Assembly: GCF_035943815.1 (NCBI RefSeq)
Contig: NZ_DASZBU010000004.1
Span: forward strand, 1-64,000
Direction of reading: 5' to 3'
Source of the DNA: Frateuria_A sp035943815
Lineage (GTDB): Bacteria; Pseudomonadota; Gammaproteobacteria; Xanthomonadales; Rhodanobacteraceae
Length of the DNA stretch: 64,000 nucleotides
Part shown: positions 9,500 through 17,906 of the stretch, piece after piece
Layout: each line of letters begins with the position of its first letter
Position numbering within the stretch: the stretch's first letter is position 1
The notes under the pieces: generated by a model
Databases searched by the model: none
What the model saw: only the letters and a program-made list of their open reading frames with translations
What the model was told of the DNA's origin: nothing
Made by a program: the position numbers and the translations under genes

Positions 9500-10920
9500 G
9501 CAGCCGGGGCAGCTGCGGCGCCCTCCGCGCGCACGCGGTAGCAGGGCACGTAGGCCGACCCGCCGGGAAGCTTCATGCGGTGCTGGCTGACGAAGGCCTG
9601 CAACAGCGCATCCAGCGCCCGCATGATGTCCGCCTCGCCGTCGATGTCGAACGGGCCGTGCTGTTCGATCGCGCGCACACCCTCTTCCTTGACGTTGCCG
9701 GCGACGATGCCCGAGAACGCGCGACGCAGGTCGGCGGCCAGCTCGTGGCGCGGCCTGCCGCGGTGCAGGGCGAGGTCGCGCATCGCCTCGTGGGTCGGCC
9801 GGAACGGCAGCTGGAAGGCGAACGGGATGTCCAGCGCCCAGTTGAAGAAGAAGGCGTCCTTGGTGTCCAGGCGATGGTTGCGCACCTTGTCCACGCCCTT
9901 GACCATCGCCCGCGCCGCCGCGGCCGGGTCGTCCACGATGATCTGGTAGTGCTGCGACACTTCGTCGCCGAGGCTGAGCTTGAGGAAGCGGTCGATCTGC
10001 TCGAAGTACGCCGCCGACTGCTTCGGGCCGGTGAAGATGAGCGGGAACGGGGTGCCGGCGTTGGACGGGTGCAGCAGGATGCCGAGCAGGTAGAGGATCT
10101 CTTCGGCCGTGCCCACGCCGCCGGGGAAAACCGCGATGCCGTGCGCCATGCGGACGAAGGCCTCCAGGCGCTTCTCGATGTCCGGCATGATCACCAGCTG
10201 GTTGACGATCGGATTGGGAGACTCGGCCGCGATGATGCCCGGCTCGGTGATGCCGATGTAGCGGTTGTTGCGCCGGCGCTGCTTGGCGTGGGCGATGGTG
10301 GCGCCCTTCATCGGGCCCTTCATGGCGCCCGGGCCGCAGCCGGTGCAGATGTCCATGCCGCGCAGGCCGAGCTGGTAGCCAACCGCCTTGGTGTACTCGT
10401 ATTCCTCGCGCGAGATCGAGTGGCCGCCCCAGCACACGACCAGGTTGGGATCGATGTGCGGCTTCAGGATGCGCGCGTTGCGCAGGATCTCGAACACGGC
10501 GTGGGTGATGCCGACCGTGTCATCCAGGTCGAAGCCGCCCTGCTCCAGCTGCGTGGACACGTAGACGATGTCGCGTACCACCGCCACCAGCAGCTCGTTG
10601 ATGCCGCGGATGATCTGGCCGTCGACGAACGCCTGCGCGGGAGCGTGCGAAAGCTCGATCTTGATGCCGCGGTCCTGCTGCAGTACCTGGATGTCGAAAT
10701 CGGGGTACTGCTCGAACATCGAGCGCGGGTCGTCGCTGATGTTGCCCGAGGTGAGCACCGCCAGCGCGCAGCGGCGCAGCAGCGCATGCAAACCCGAGCC
10801 ACTGGCGTCGCGCAGGCGCGCCACTTCGTTGCGCGAGAGGATGTCCAGTCCGCCCGCGGGCGAGATGCGTGCGCTGACGGTGACGGGCTTGCCGGCGCGG
10901 CCGGCGTGGGTGTCGTTCAT
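9496..10920 (-). CDS. ppnN: Pyrimidine/purine nucleotide 5'-monophosphate nucleosidase
   Basis: PpnN (YgdH) cleaves nucleoside 5'-monophosphates to free base and ribose 5-phosphate, feeding purine salvage. In E. coli it is tuned by (p)ppGpp. The protein is 474 aa (E. coli 454). The LOG/lysine-decarboxylase-like core shows GCGPGAMKGPMKGA (194-207) and the diagnostic PGGVGTAEE (266-274). N- and C-terminal extensions around the core distinguish PpnN from short cytokinin-type LOG proteins. It is followed by tRNA-Asn on the same strand, with no terminator seen between. Confidence 0.93.
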   Translation of the reverse strand: MNDTHAGRAGKPVTVSARISPAGGLDILSRNEVARLRDASGSGLHALLRRCALAVLTSGNISDDPRSMFEQYPDFDIQVLQQDRGIKIELSHAPAQAFVDGQIIRGINELLVAVVRDIVYVSTQLEQGGFDLDDTVGITHAVFEILRNARILKPHIDPNLVVCWGGHSISREEYEYTKAVGYQLGLRGMDICTGCGPGAMKGPMKGATIAHAKQRRRNNRYIGITEPGIIAAESPNPIVNQLVIMPDIEKRLEAFVRMAHGIAVFPGGVGTAEEILYLLGILLHPSNAGTPFPLIFTGPKQSAAYFEQIDRFLKLSLGDEVSQHYQIIVDDPAAAARAMVKGVDKVRNHRLDTKDAFFFNWALDIPFAFQLPFRPTHEAMRDLALHRGRPRHELAADLRRAFSGIVAGNVKEEGVRAIEQHGPFDIDGEADIMRALDALLQAFVSQHRMKLPGGSAYVPCYRVRAEGAAAAPAA

Positions 10921-11021
10921 GCTTGCCTTCTCCTGCCGCTGACGTGTGCCTGCTTCGTTGCCGGCGCCGTGGCGGACCGCCTAGCTTCCCGCGCGCGAAG
11001 GGCCAGGGTCAAGCCAAAGAA

Positions 11022-11047
11022 AGCCGGCGCCCTCGCGGACGCCGGCT
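11022..11047 (-). terminator. Terminator after receptor remnant
   Basis: AGCCGGCG and CGCCGGCT form an 8-bp stem with a 10-nt loop. On the minus strand it is followed by TTTCTTT. It lies 24 bp beyond the remnant stop and is presumably its original terminator. Confidence 0.75.
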
Positions 11048-11070
11048 GAAGTTTCCCTTACTTGTCCCGC

Positions 11071-11290
11071 TTAGAACGTGTACTTGACCGTCAGCAGCAC
11101 CGACCAGCGCTGGGCGAGGTGGTCGTTGTTGTTGATGTAGGTCGGCATGTCATTCGGGCTGTACACGCCGTTCTGGATGTAGTTGCTGCAGGTGGCGATC
11201 TTGCCGGCGCAGGTGATGTCGTAGATGTAGTGCCCGTTGGCGTCCACACCGTAGAAATCGGCCAGCGCGCGGCCACCCGGTCGTGCGCAG
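11071..11290 (-). pseudogene. 3' remnant of a TonB-type outer-membrane receptor gene
   Basis: Reading the minus strand back from the TAA at 11071-11073 gives about 70 residues that end LAQRWSVLLTVKYTF. This is a terminal beta-strand with C-terminal Phe, as in TonB receptors and Oar-like porins. Before it come an extracellular-loop-like stretch with two Cys (ITCAGKIATC) and DFYGVDANGHYIYD. No start, signal peptide or plug is present, and recognisable sequence stops just short of the acyltransferase stop codon (11294). It looks like a deletion scar in which the 5' part of the receptor gene was lost. Confidence 0.75.
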
Positions 11291-11293
11291 GTT

Positions 11294-13009
11294 CTACGCC
11301 GTCTTGCCGAGATAGCGCGCGCGTTTGGCGGGCTTGAGCGTGGCCAGGTCGAGCATCACCAGACCGTCGACGCAACCGGAAAAGCCGGGATCCTCGCCGA
11401 AGTCCAGGAATTGCACGCCTTCGGGTTCGACCAGGTCCACGTATTGGCGATAGAGCACCGGCATGCTTACGCCCAGCGCATCCAGATGGTGCTTGAGTTT
11501 GCCTAGCCCGGCCTGCGCATCGAGCCCTTCGAGCGCGTCGCGCACCAGGCCGATCACTGCGGGTGAGACCACGAACGGCTGCCGCGCGCTGGCCAGCCCG
11601 GGAGCGCCGAAATAGTGCTGGTGCGCGGCAGCGATCCACTCGCGTGCCTCGCGCGGCAGGTTGACCGACATGCTGACCGGGCCGAACAGGTAACGCAGTT
11701 CCGGATGCCGCTGCAGATACAGGCCGATGCCCTGCCACAGCTGGTCCAGCGCGCGCGATCGCCAGTACGCCGGAGCGATGAAGCTGCGCCCCAGTTCCAG
11801 GCCTTGCGCCAGGCGCGACTCAAGGGCCGGCGAGTAGTTGAACAGGCTGGCGGTGTAAAGCCCGGCCAGGCCGCGCTCGGCGATCAGGCGGCCGCCATGG
11901 CCGAAGCGGTAGGAGCCGACGATGCGCAGCGCAGCCGGGTCCCACAGCAGCAGGTGCTCATAGTGCGGGTCGAAGGCGTCCAGGTCACGCCGGGCGTTGG
12001 TCCCCTCGCCGACCTTGCGGAAGGTCAGCTCGCGCAGGCGGCCGATCTCGCGCAGCACGGCGCTGTCGGCCGCGCCCTTGAACAGCCAGGCCTGCTTGCC
12101 GTCGTTGAGCTCGGCGAGCTTCTCGCCCTGTGCCGTGAGTTCGGCGGCCACCCGCTCGGCCGGTTCCGGGTGGGCCAGCGGAGCCTGTCCGCCAAAGACC
12201 AGTCCGTTGCGCCGGCCCACGCGGTAGACGTGCCGGCGCATGAGCTTCGTGGCCTGCGTGGTTGAACCGCCGCTGCGCTGGAGGAGCTCGTCGGCGCTGA
12301 CCAGGGCGCCGACGCTGAAGCCTATCCGCCGATGCCCGGGCGCCACCGCCTCGCGCGGCAGCATCGCCGTGCTGAGCGGCTTGGCCAGCATCGACAAGCC
12401 GTAGAACATCGCCGAGTTGCGCGCGGCCACGTGCACCGGCAGTACCGGCGCGCCACTGCGTTTGGCGAGACGCGCAAAGCCGTCGGACCAGTGCCCGTCA
12501 CGCACGCCGCCGGGCCCCATGCGGGAAACCTCCCCGGCGGGAAACACGATCAGCGCCTCGCCCTGATCAAGCGCGCGATAGATGTCTCGCATCTTGGACG
12601 CCGCACCCTTGCCGAACACGTCCACCGGCAGCAGCAGCCGGCGCAGCGGCTCGATCGACGCCAGCCAGTCGTTACCCAGGATGCGCACGTCCCGACGCAC
12701 CGAACCGACCAGGTGCAGCAACGCCAGCGCATCGACCATGCCCAGCGGATGGTTGGCCACCACCAGCAGCGCGCCTTCCACGGGGATGTGCTCGCGCTCC
12801 CTCGGACTGACGTGGTAGCTCGCGCCCAGCACGTCCAGCGCGCGGTCGACGAAGTCGAAACCCTCGACCTTGCCGACGGCATCGAGCACGCGGTTGAAAC
12901 CCGCCTCGTCGGCCAAGCGACCGAGCAGGTCCGCCATCGGGCGGCGGATCCGTGGATGCTGCGCCAGCCACGGCAAGCGCTCGGTGAGGGTCCGTTCGAC
13001 ACTGAGCAT
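11294..13009 (-). CDS. OlsF-like bifunctional acyltransferase
   Basis: A 571-aa protein in two parts. The N-terminal third is a PlsC-type acyltransferase (NHPLGMVD at 86-93, FPAGEVSR at 156-163). From about residue 310 a GNAT/OlsB-like N-acyltransferase follows (LRELTFRKVGEGTN, YEHLLLWDP, FGPVSMS). This order matches OlsF, which makes ornithine lipids in one polypeptide; a hemolysin-like acyltransferase of other use is possible. The first box reads H-X5-D, not the classical H-X4-D. The start at 13009 has GAGGAGG six bases upstream; the longer frame adds unlikely sequence. It acts at the inner membrane. Confidence 0.8.
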   Translation of the reverse strand: MLSVERTLTERLPWLAQHPRIRRPMADLLGRLADEAGFNRVLDAVGKVEGFDFVDRALDVLGASYHVSPREREHIPVEGALLVVANHPLGMVDALALLHLVGSVRRDVRILGNDWLASIEPLRRLLLPVDVFGKGAASKMRDIYRALDQGEALIVFPAGEVSRMGPGGVRDGHWSDGFARLAKRSGAPVLPVHVAARNSAMFYGLSMLAKPLSTAMLPREAVAPGHRRIGFSVGALVSADELLQRSGGSTTQATKLMRRHVYRVGRRNGLVFGGQAPLAHPEPAERVAAELTAQGEKLAELNDGKQAWLFKGAADSAVLREIGRLRELTFRKVGEGTNARRDLDAFDPHYEHLLLWDPAALRIVGSYRFGHGGRLIAERGLAGLYTASLFNYSPALESRLAQGLELGRSFIAPAYWRSRALDQLWQGIGLYLQRHPELRYLFGPVSMSVNLPREAREWIAAAHQHYFGAPGLASARQPFVVSPAVIGLVRDALEGLDAQAGLGKLKHHLDALGVSMPVLYRQYVDLVEPEGVQFLDFGEDPGFSGCVDGLVMLDLATLKPAKRARYLGKTA

Positions 13010-13140
13010 GACCGCCTCCTCATGTTTCGCCCATGCTGGGGCCTGAGTATGACAGGAGGGCGACGCGTGAAAGACGGCCTCGTCCGCTGTGAGATATACG
13101 GCTGGCGCCCGGTGCGTGCCTTGCGTGGGAAGCCGCGCGC

Positions 13141-13749
13141 TCAGACCTGCATGTGCAGGAATGCCGCCACGCCACCCATGAACATTTGCACCGACAAGGC
13201 GATCAGCAGCATGCCCATCACCCGTTCCAGCGCGGTCAGCACGCTCTCGCCCAGCCAGCGGAAAAGGTAAGTGGAAGAGAGCAGGATCAGCGAGGTCGCC
13301 AGCCACGCCAGCAATAGCGCGATGGCCCAGTCGGCCGTCCGGCCCGGCGAAGTGTTGGTGAGCAGCAGCAACGCAGCCATCGCCGAAGGGCCGGCCACGC
13401 CGGGAATCGCCATCGGCACGATGAACGGCTCGCCTTCGCCCGCCTTGCCGAAGATGCCGCCTTCCGGCGGCGGGAACACCATGCGGATGCCGATCAGGAA
13501 CAGCACGATGCCGCCGGCGATGCTGATCGACTCCTGCTTGAGCTGCAGCAGCTTGAGGATGTGCTGGCCGCCGACCAGGAAGCCCAGCAACACGCCCAGC
13601 GCGATCAGCAGCTCGCGGATCATTACCCAGCGCCGGCGCTTGGGCGGCACGTGCTTGAGCAGGCTGAGGAAGAACGGGATGTTGCCCAGCGGATCCATGA
13701 TCAGGAACAGCAGGATGCCCGCCGAAAGGGTGGTCATCTGCGTTTCCAT
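13141..13749 (-). CDS. MarC-family integral membrane protein
   Basis: 202 aa with six predicted membrane helices and the family signatures FLIMDPLGNIPFFLSLL near residue 17 and PGVAGPSAMAALLLL near the middle. The family spans the inner membrane and resembles transporters, but no substrate is established; the old link to multiple antibiotic resistance was withdrawn. The start at 13749 is preceded by AGGAG. A longer open frame upstream has no family match. Confidence 0.9.
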   Translation of the reverse strand: METQMTTLSAGILLFLIMDPLGNIPFFLSLLKHVPPKRRRWVMIRELLIALGVLLGFLVGGQHILKLLQLKQESISIAGGIVLFLIGIRMVFPPPEGGIFGKAGEGEPFIVPMAIPGVAGPSAMAALLLLTNTSPGRTADWAIALLLAWLATSLILLSSTYLFRWLGESVLTALERVMGMLLIALSVQMFMGGVAAFLHMQV

Positions 13750-13898
13750 GGAAGGCTCCTTCGGGTGATCGTGGATCAGCATGCCATGCGCGGCCGGGTC
13801 GGCGTACCGCTGCGCACGGCTATATATGCGTCGCGCCCGTGGGCGGCATGGCGCACGCCAGACAGATGCCCGCTTTCGCAGGACGGAAAAAAGCGGGG

Positions 13899-14666
13899 TC
13901 AGGCGCCGCGCAGGTCCAGCATCGCGCCACGCGCGGCAGCGCCTTGCGGGCCGAGCAGCCACACCGCCGCCTGCGCTGCCGCATCGGGCAGCGGCTGGGT
14001 GTTCGGGTCCTCACCGAAATACGCCTGGTGCCGCAGCGCCGTGCGCATGGGCGCCGGCAGCAGCGCATGCGTGCGCACGGCCGTGCTGTCGGTTTCCTGG
14101 TGCAGGATCTCGACGAAACGCTCCAGCGCCGCCTTGGACACGCCGTAGGCGCCCCAGTGCGCGCGATTGAGCAGGTCGGGATTGTCGAGCACGAACACCA
14201 CCGAGGCATCCGGCGCCTTGACGAGCAAGGGCAGGCAGGCCTGAGTCAGCGCGAACGGCGCCGACACGTTGACGTGCAGCGTGCGCAGCCACTCGTCAGG
14301 CTTGTGCATGGTGATGGGCGTAAGGCCGCCGAAACTCGCAGCGCAGTGCGCGATGCCGTCGAGCCGGCCGAGATCGCGCTCCAGCCCTTCGGCGAGCGCC
14401 TCGTAGTCGCGCGGCGTGGCCGCTTCCATATCCAGCGGGTGGATCAGCGGCTCGGGCAGGCCCTCGGCGACGATCAGGTCGTAGAGCTGCTCCAGTTGGC
14501 GCTTGCGCTTGCCGGTGATCACCAGGGTCGCGCCCGCGCGCGCCGCCTCCAGCGAGACGGCGCGGCCGAGGCCGCCATAGGCGCCGGTCACCAGCACCAC
14601 GCGGCCGGCCAGGCTGTCGGCCGCAGGCGCGAAGTCCTGCGGCAGGCGTGCGGTCGGCAGAGTCAT
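13899..14666 (-). CDS. YciK-like short-chain dehydrogenase/reductase
   Basis: A 255-aa Rossmann-fold oxidoreductase. It has cofactor motif TGAYGGLG (27-34), an NVSA segment for the catalytic Asn, and active-site YGVSK. The basic residue context after the second strand (ITGKRKRQLEQL) suggests NADP(H). Length and sequence style match E. coli YciK (252 aa), whose substrate is not settled. It overlaps the upstream glutaredoxin gene by ATGA, so the two are translationally coupled. Confidence 0.88.
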   Translation of the reverse strand: MTLPTARLPQDFAPAADSLAGRVVLVTGAYGGLGRAVSLEAARAGATLVITGKRKRQLEQLYDLIVAEGLPEPLIHPLDMEAATPRDYEALAEGLERDLGRLDGIAHCAASFGGLTPITMHKPDEWLRTLHVNVSAPFALTQACLPLLVKAPDASVVFVLDNPDLLNRAHWGAYGVSKAALERFVEILHQETDSTAVRTHALLPAPMRTALRHQAYFGEDPNTQPLPDAAAQAAVWLLGPQGAAARGAMLDLRGA

Positions 14667-14989
14667 GCGCGCACCGCGCCGCTGACGTCCGCGGCCATGC
14701 GCGCCAGTTCGCCGGAGGCCTTGAGGTCCTCCACGATGTCGCACCCGCCGATCAGCTCGCCCTGGATGAACAGTTGCGGGAAGGTCGGCCAGTTGGCGAA
14801 GTGCGGCAGCGCGGCGCGCACCTCCGGATCAGCCTGCACGTTGACGGCGTGGAACGCGGCGCCCGCCTCCTCCAGCGCCCGTGCGGCGCGGCTGGAAAAG
14901 CCGCACATCGGGAACTGCGGCGTGCCCTTCATGAAAAGAACCATCGGGTGCTCGGCGAGCACCGCCTTGATTCGCTCGTTAACGTCCAT
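14663..14989 (-). CDS. grxD: Monothiol glutaredoxin, Grx4/GrxD type
   Basis: 108 aa with the CGFS active site (Cys29) of monothiol glutaredoxins. These bind a [2Fe-2S] cluster with glutathione and BolA and deliver Fe-S clusters in the cytoplasm. Other family features are KGTP before the active site, WPTFPQLF with the cis-Pro, and GGCD near the C-terminus. It is divergent from sodB, 111 bp away, which places two iron and oxidative-stress genes on a shared regulatory gap. Confidence 0.96.
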   Translation of the reverse strand: MDVNERIKAVLAEHPMVLFMKGTPQFPMCGFSSRAARALEEAGAAFHAVNVQADPEVRAALPHFANWPTFPQLFIQGELIGGCDIVEDLKASGELARMAADVSGAVRA

Positions 14990-15008
14990 AGCTCACGGGT
15001 TCTACAAT
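14979..15008 (+). promoter_or_regulatory. Probable sodB promoter
   Basis: TTAACG (14979-14984), an 18-bp spacer and TACAAT (15003-15008) form a fair sigma-70 site 93 bp before the sodB start. The -35 lies inside the divergent grxD coding start. Confidence 0.5.
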
Positions 15009-15100
15009 GCACTTTAGGACCGCAAGTGTATCAGCCGCACCACGACTGCCGCCCGGCAGCGTGCCGGCCTCCCTTCAAGCCGCAGCCCAAGGAGTCCCTC

Positions 15101-15679
15101 ATGGCGATCGAACTTCCCCCCTTGCCTTACGAAAAGAACGCGCTGGAGCCGCACATCTCGGCCGAGACGCTGGAGTTCCATCACGACAAGCACCACCAGG
15201 CGTACGTGACCAACCTCAACAAGCTGATCGAAGGCACCGAATTCGAGGGGATGGCGCTGGAGGAGATCATCCGCAAGTCGTCCGGCGGCATCTTCAACAA
15301 CGCCGCGCAGACCTGGAACCACACCTTCTATTGGCATTCGATGAAGCCCAACGGCGGCGGCGAGCCGAGCGGCAAGCTGGCCGACGCCATCACCAAGGCG
15401 TTCGGCTCGGTGGCCAAGTTCAAGGAAGAGTTCGCCAAGATGGGCGCGAGCAACTTCGGCTCCGGCTGGACCTGGCTGGTGCAGCGACCGGACGGCTCGC
15501 TGGGCATCGTCAACACCTCCAACGCCGGCACGCCGATCACCGGCAGCGACAAGCCGCTGTTCACCTGTGACGTGTGGGAACACGCCTACTACATCGACTA
15601 CCGCAACGCCCGTCCGAAGTACCTGGATGCGTTCTGGAACGTGGTGAACTGGGACTTCGCGGCCGGCAACCTCGCCTGA
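15101..15679 (+). CDS. sodB: Iron superoxide dismutase
   Basis: A 192-aa cytoplasmic enzyme that dismutates superoxide. Metal ligands lie in EFHHDKHHQAYV (first His), QTWNHTFYW (second His) and DVWEHAYYIDY (Asp and His). The NHTFYW and QRPDGSLG contexts favour the iron over the manganese form. AAGGAG precedes the ATG by 6 bases. A strong terminator follows 13 bp after the stop, so it is monocistronic. Confidence 0.97.
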   Translation: MAIELPPLPYEKNALEPHISAETLEFHHDKHHQAYVTNLNKLIEGTEFEGMALEEIIRKSSGGIFNNAAQTWNHTFYWHSMKPNGGGEPSGKLADAITKAFGSVAKFKEEFAKMGASNFGSGWTWLVQRPDGSLGIVNTSNAGTPITGSDKPLFTCDVWEHAYYIDYRNARPKYLDAFWNVVNWDFAAGNLA

Positions 15680-15690
15680 CGCGCGGTCAT

Positions 15691-15722
15691 AAAAAAACGG
15701 AGCCGCCCGGCTCCGTTTTTCT
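15691..15722 (+). terminator. Terminator of sodB
   Basis: ACGGAGCCG and CGGCTCCGT form a 9-bp stem with a tiny loop, flanked by seven As and a T-run. It probably also serves purK, which ends just beyond on the other strand. Confidence 0.92.
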
Positions 15723-15755
15723 TACCTGCCGGCGGAAGCCGCTTCGGCGGCCGGC

Positions 15756-16906
15756 TCAGCCGGGCGGCCGAATGATCGGTCCGGCCTGGTCTGTACGCCC
15801 CAGCGCCTGCGCGATGCCCTCCACTCGCGCCTGCAGGCACGCTGCATCCGGCGCGCACACGGTGGCATGGCCCACCTTGCGCCCCGGACGCGCCTGCTTC
15901 CCGTAGTCGTGCCAGTGCCCGTCGATCGTCCGCAGCACGGGCGACGGATCAGGCAGATCGCCGATCCAGTTGAACATGCACGAGAGCCCGCGTGCGCCGG
16001 TGTCGCCCAACGGCAGACCGAGCACCGCGCGCACGTGGTTCTCGAACTGGCTGGTGTGCGCGCCCTCTATGGTCCAGTGGCCGGAGTTGTGCACGCGCGG
16101 CGCCATTTCGTTGCCGAGCAGTTGGCCGTCCTTGACGAACAGCTCCAGCGCGAACACGCCCACGTAGTCGAGCCGCTCGGCCAGCGTGCGGGCCAGATCG
16201 GTGGCGCGCTGCTGCAGCGCCTCGATGTCCGGGGCGGGCGCCAAGCTCAGGCTAAGCACGCCGTCGGTGTGCCAGTTGCGGGTCAGCGGCCATGTACGGA
16301 AATCGCCGTCGCGGCTGCGCACGGCGATCACCGACAGCTCGCGCTCGAACGGCACGAAGGCTTCCAGGATCAGGCCATGGGCGTCCCCCTGCGCTCCCAG
16401 CGCGGCCCAGGCGGCATCGGCGTCACCGGGCGTTTTCAGGCGAAACTGGCCCTTGCCGTCGTAGCCCAGCCGCCGTGTCTTGAGGATGGCTGGCGCACCG
16501 ACCCGGGCAATCGCCTGCTCCAGGTCCGCCCGCGTGTCGACCGGCACGAAGGCAGGCGTGTCCAGCCCGCATTCACGGAACAAGGTCTTCTCCGCGAGCC
16601 GGTCCTGCGCTACGGCCAGCGCGCGCGGCGCGGGCGACACCGCGACACGTTCGGCCAGCCAGTGCGCAGTCTGCGCCGGCACGTTCTCGAAGTCGAAGGT
16701 GACCACGTCGACCATGGATGCGAAACGCTCCAGCGCGGCGTAGTCGTTCCAGTCGGCCACCACCAGCGGTGCGACCTGACCCGCGCAGGCGTCACCGGCG
16801 CTGTCGACCACCAGCGTCTTGATGCCCAGCGGCGCGGCGGCCAGCGCCAGCATGCGCGCCAGCTGGCCGCCACCGAGGATGCCCAGCACGGGTTGGCGGC
16901 GCTCGC

Positions 16907-16910
<4 letters not shown>
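15756..16910 (-). CDS. purK: N5-carboxyaminoimidazole ribonucleotide synthase
   Basis: PurK uses ATP and bicarbonate to carboxylate AIR to N5-CAIR in purine synthesis. The protein is 384 aa with the ATP-grasp fold: GILGGGQLARML near the N-terminus, ILKTRRLGYDGKGQ in the ATP-binding subdomain, and NEMAPRVHNSGHWT. The ATG at 16910 overlaps the purE stop (ATGA), giving the usual purEK operon. A much longer open frame upstream is purE read in the wrong phase. Confidence 0.97.
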
Positions 16911-17410
<500 letters not shown>

Positions 17411-17468
17411 GGTTCTGCCATCCCAAAAAGACTATTGTACGGGCTTCTGCAACCGTCACGAACGCCCC

Positions 17469-17741
17469 ATGGACAAGCGCCTGCTAGACATCCTGTGCTG
17501 CCCTGTCAGCAAGACGCCCGTTCGCCCGCTCGCCCGCGGCGAACTGGACGCGGTCAATGCCGCGATCGAGCGTGGCGAGGTGGACACGGTCGCCGGCAGC
17601 CCGGTGCGCGACCGGCTAGGCGAGGGCCTCATCACCATCGACCGCAAGGTGATCTACCGGGTGGACGACGGTATCCCGGTCATGCTGCCCGAAGAAGGGA
17701 TCGGCACGGTCCAGTTCAAGGACTTCCCGGCGGCTGCCTGA
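17469..17741 (+). CDS. Trm112/YcaR-like small protein
   Basis: A 90-aa protein of the Trm112 (DUF343) family. It begins MDKRLLDILCCPVSKTPV and has IDRKVIYRVDDGIPVMLPEE near the C-terminus. In E. coli YcaR is short and lies by kdsB; eukaryotic and archaeal Trm112 activates methyltransferases. Only the paired CC at the N-terminus remains of possible zinc ligands. The start at 17469 is used because family similarity begins there. Confidence 0.85.
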   Translation: MDKRLLDILCCPVSKTPVRPLARGELDAVNAAIERGEVDTVAGSPVRDRLGEGLITIDRKVIYRVDDGIPVMLPEEGIGTVQFKDFPAAA

Positions 17742-17906
17742 GGCAGCAGTTGCTCGAAAAAAGTGACCCGCGCCATGCTTTTACACAAAGCGTGGACTAA
17801 TGTGTACGGCAGTGCATGACTCGTTCACATTTTCTCCCTTATCGTCGGATTTCGCGCGGCCTGGGCGGTCGTGATCGTCGGCAAGGGATGCTTCAGGGGT
17901 GTGGCG

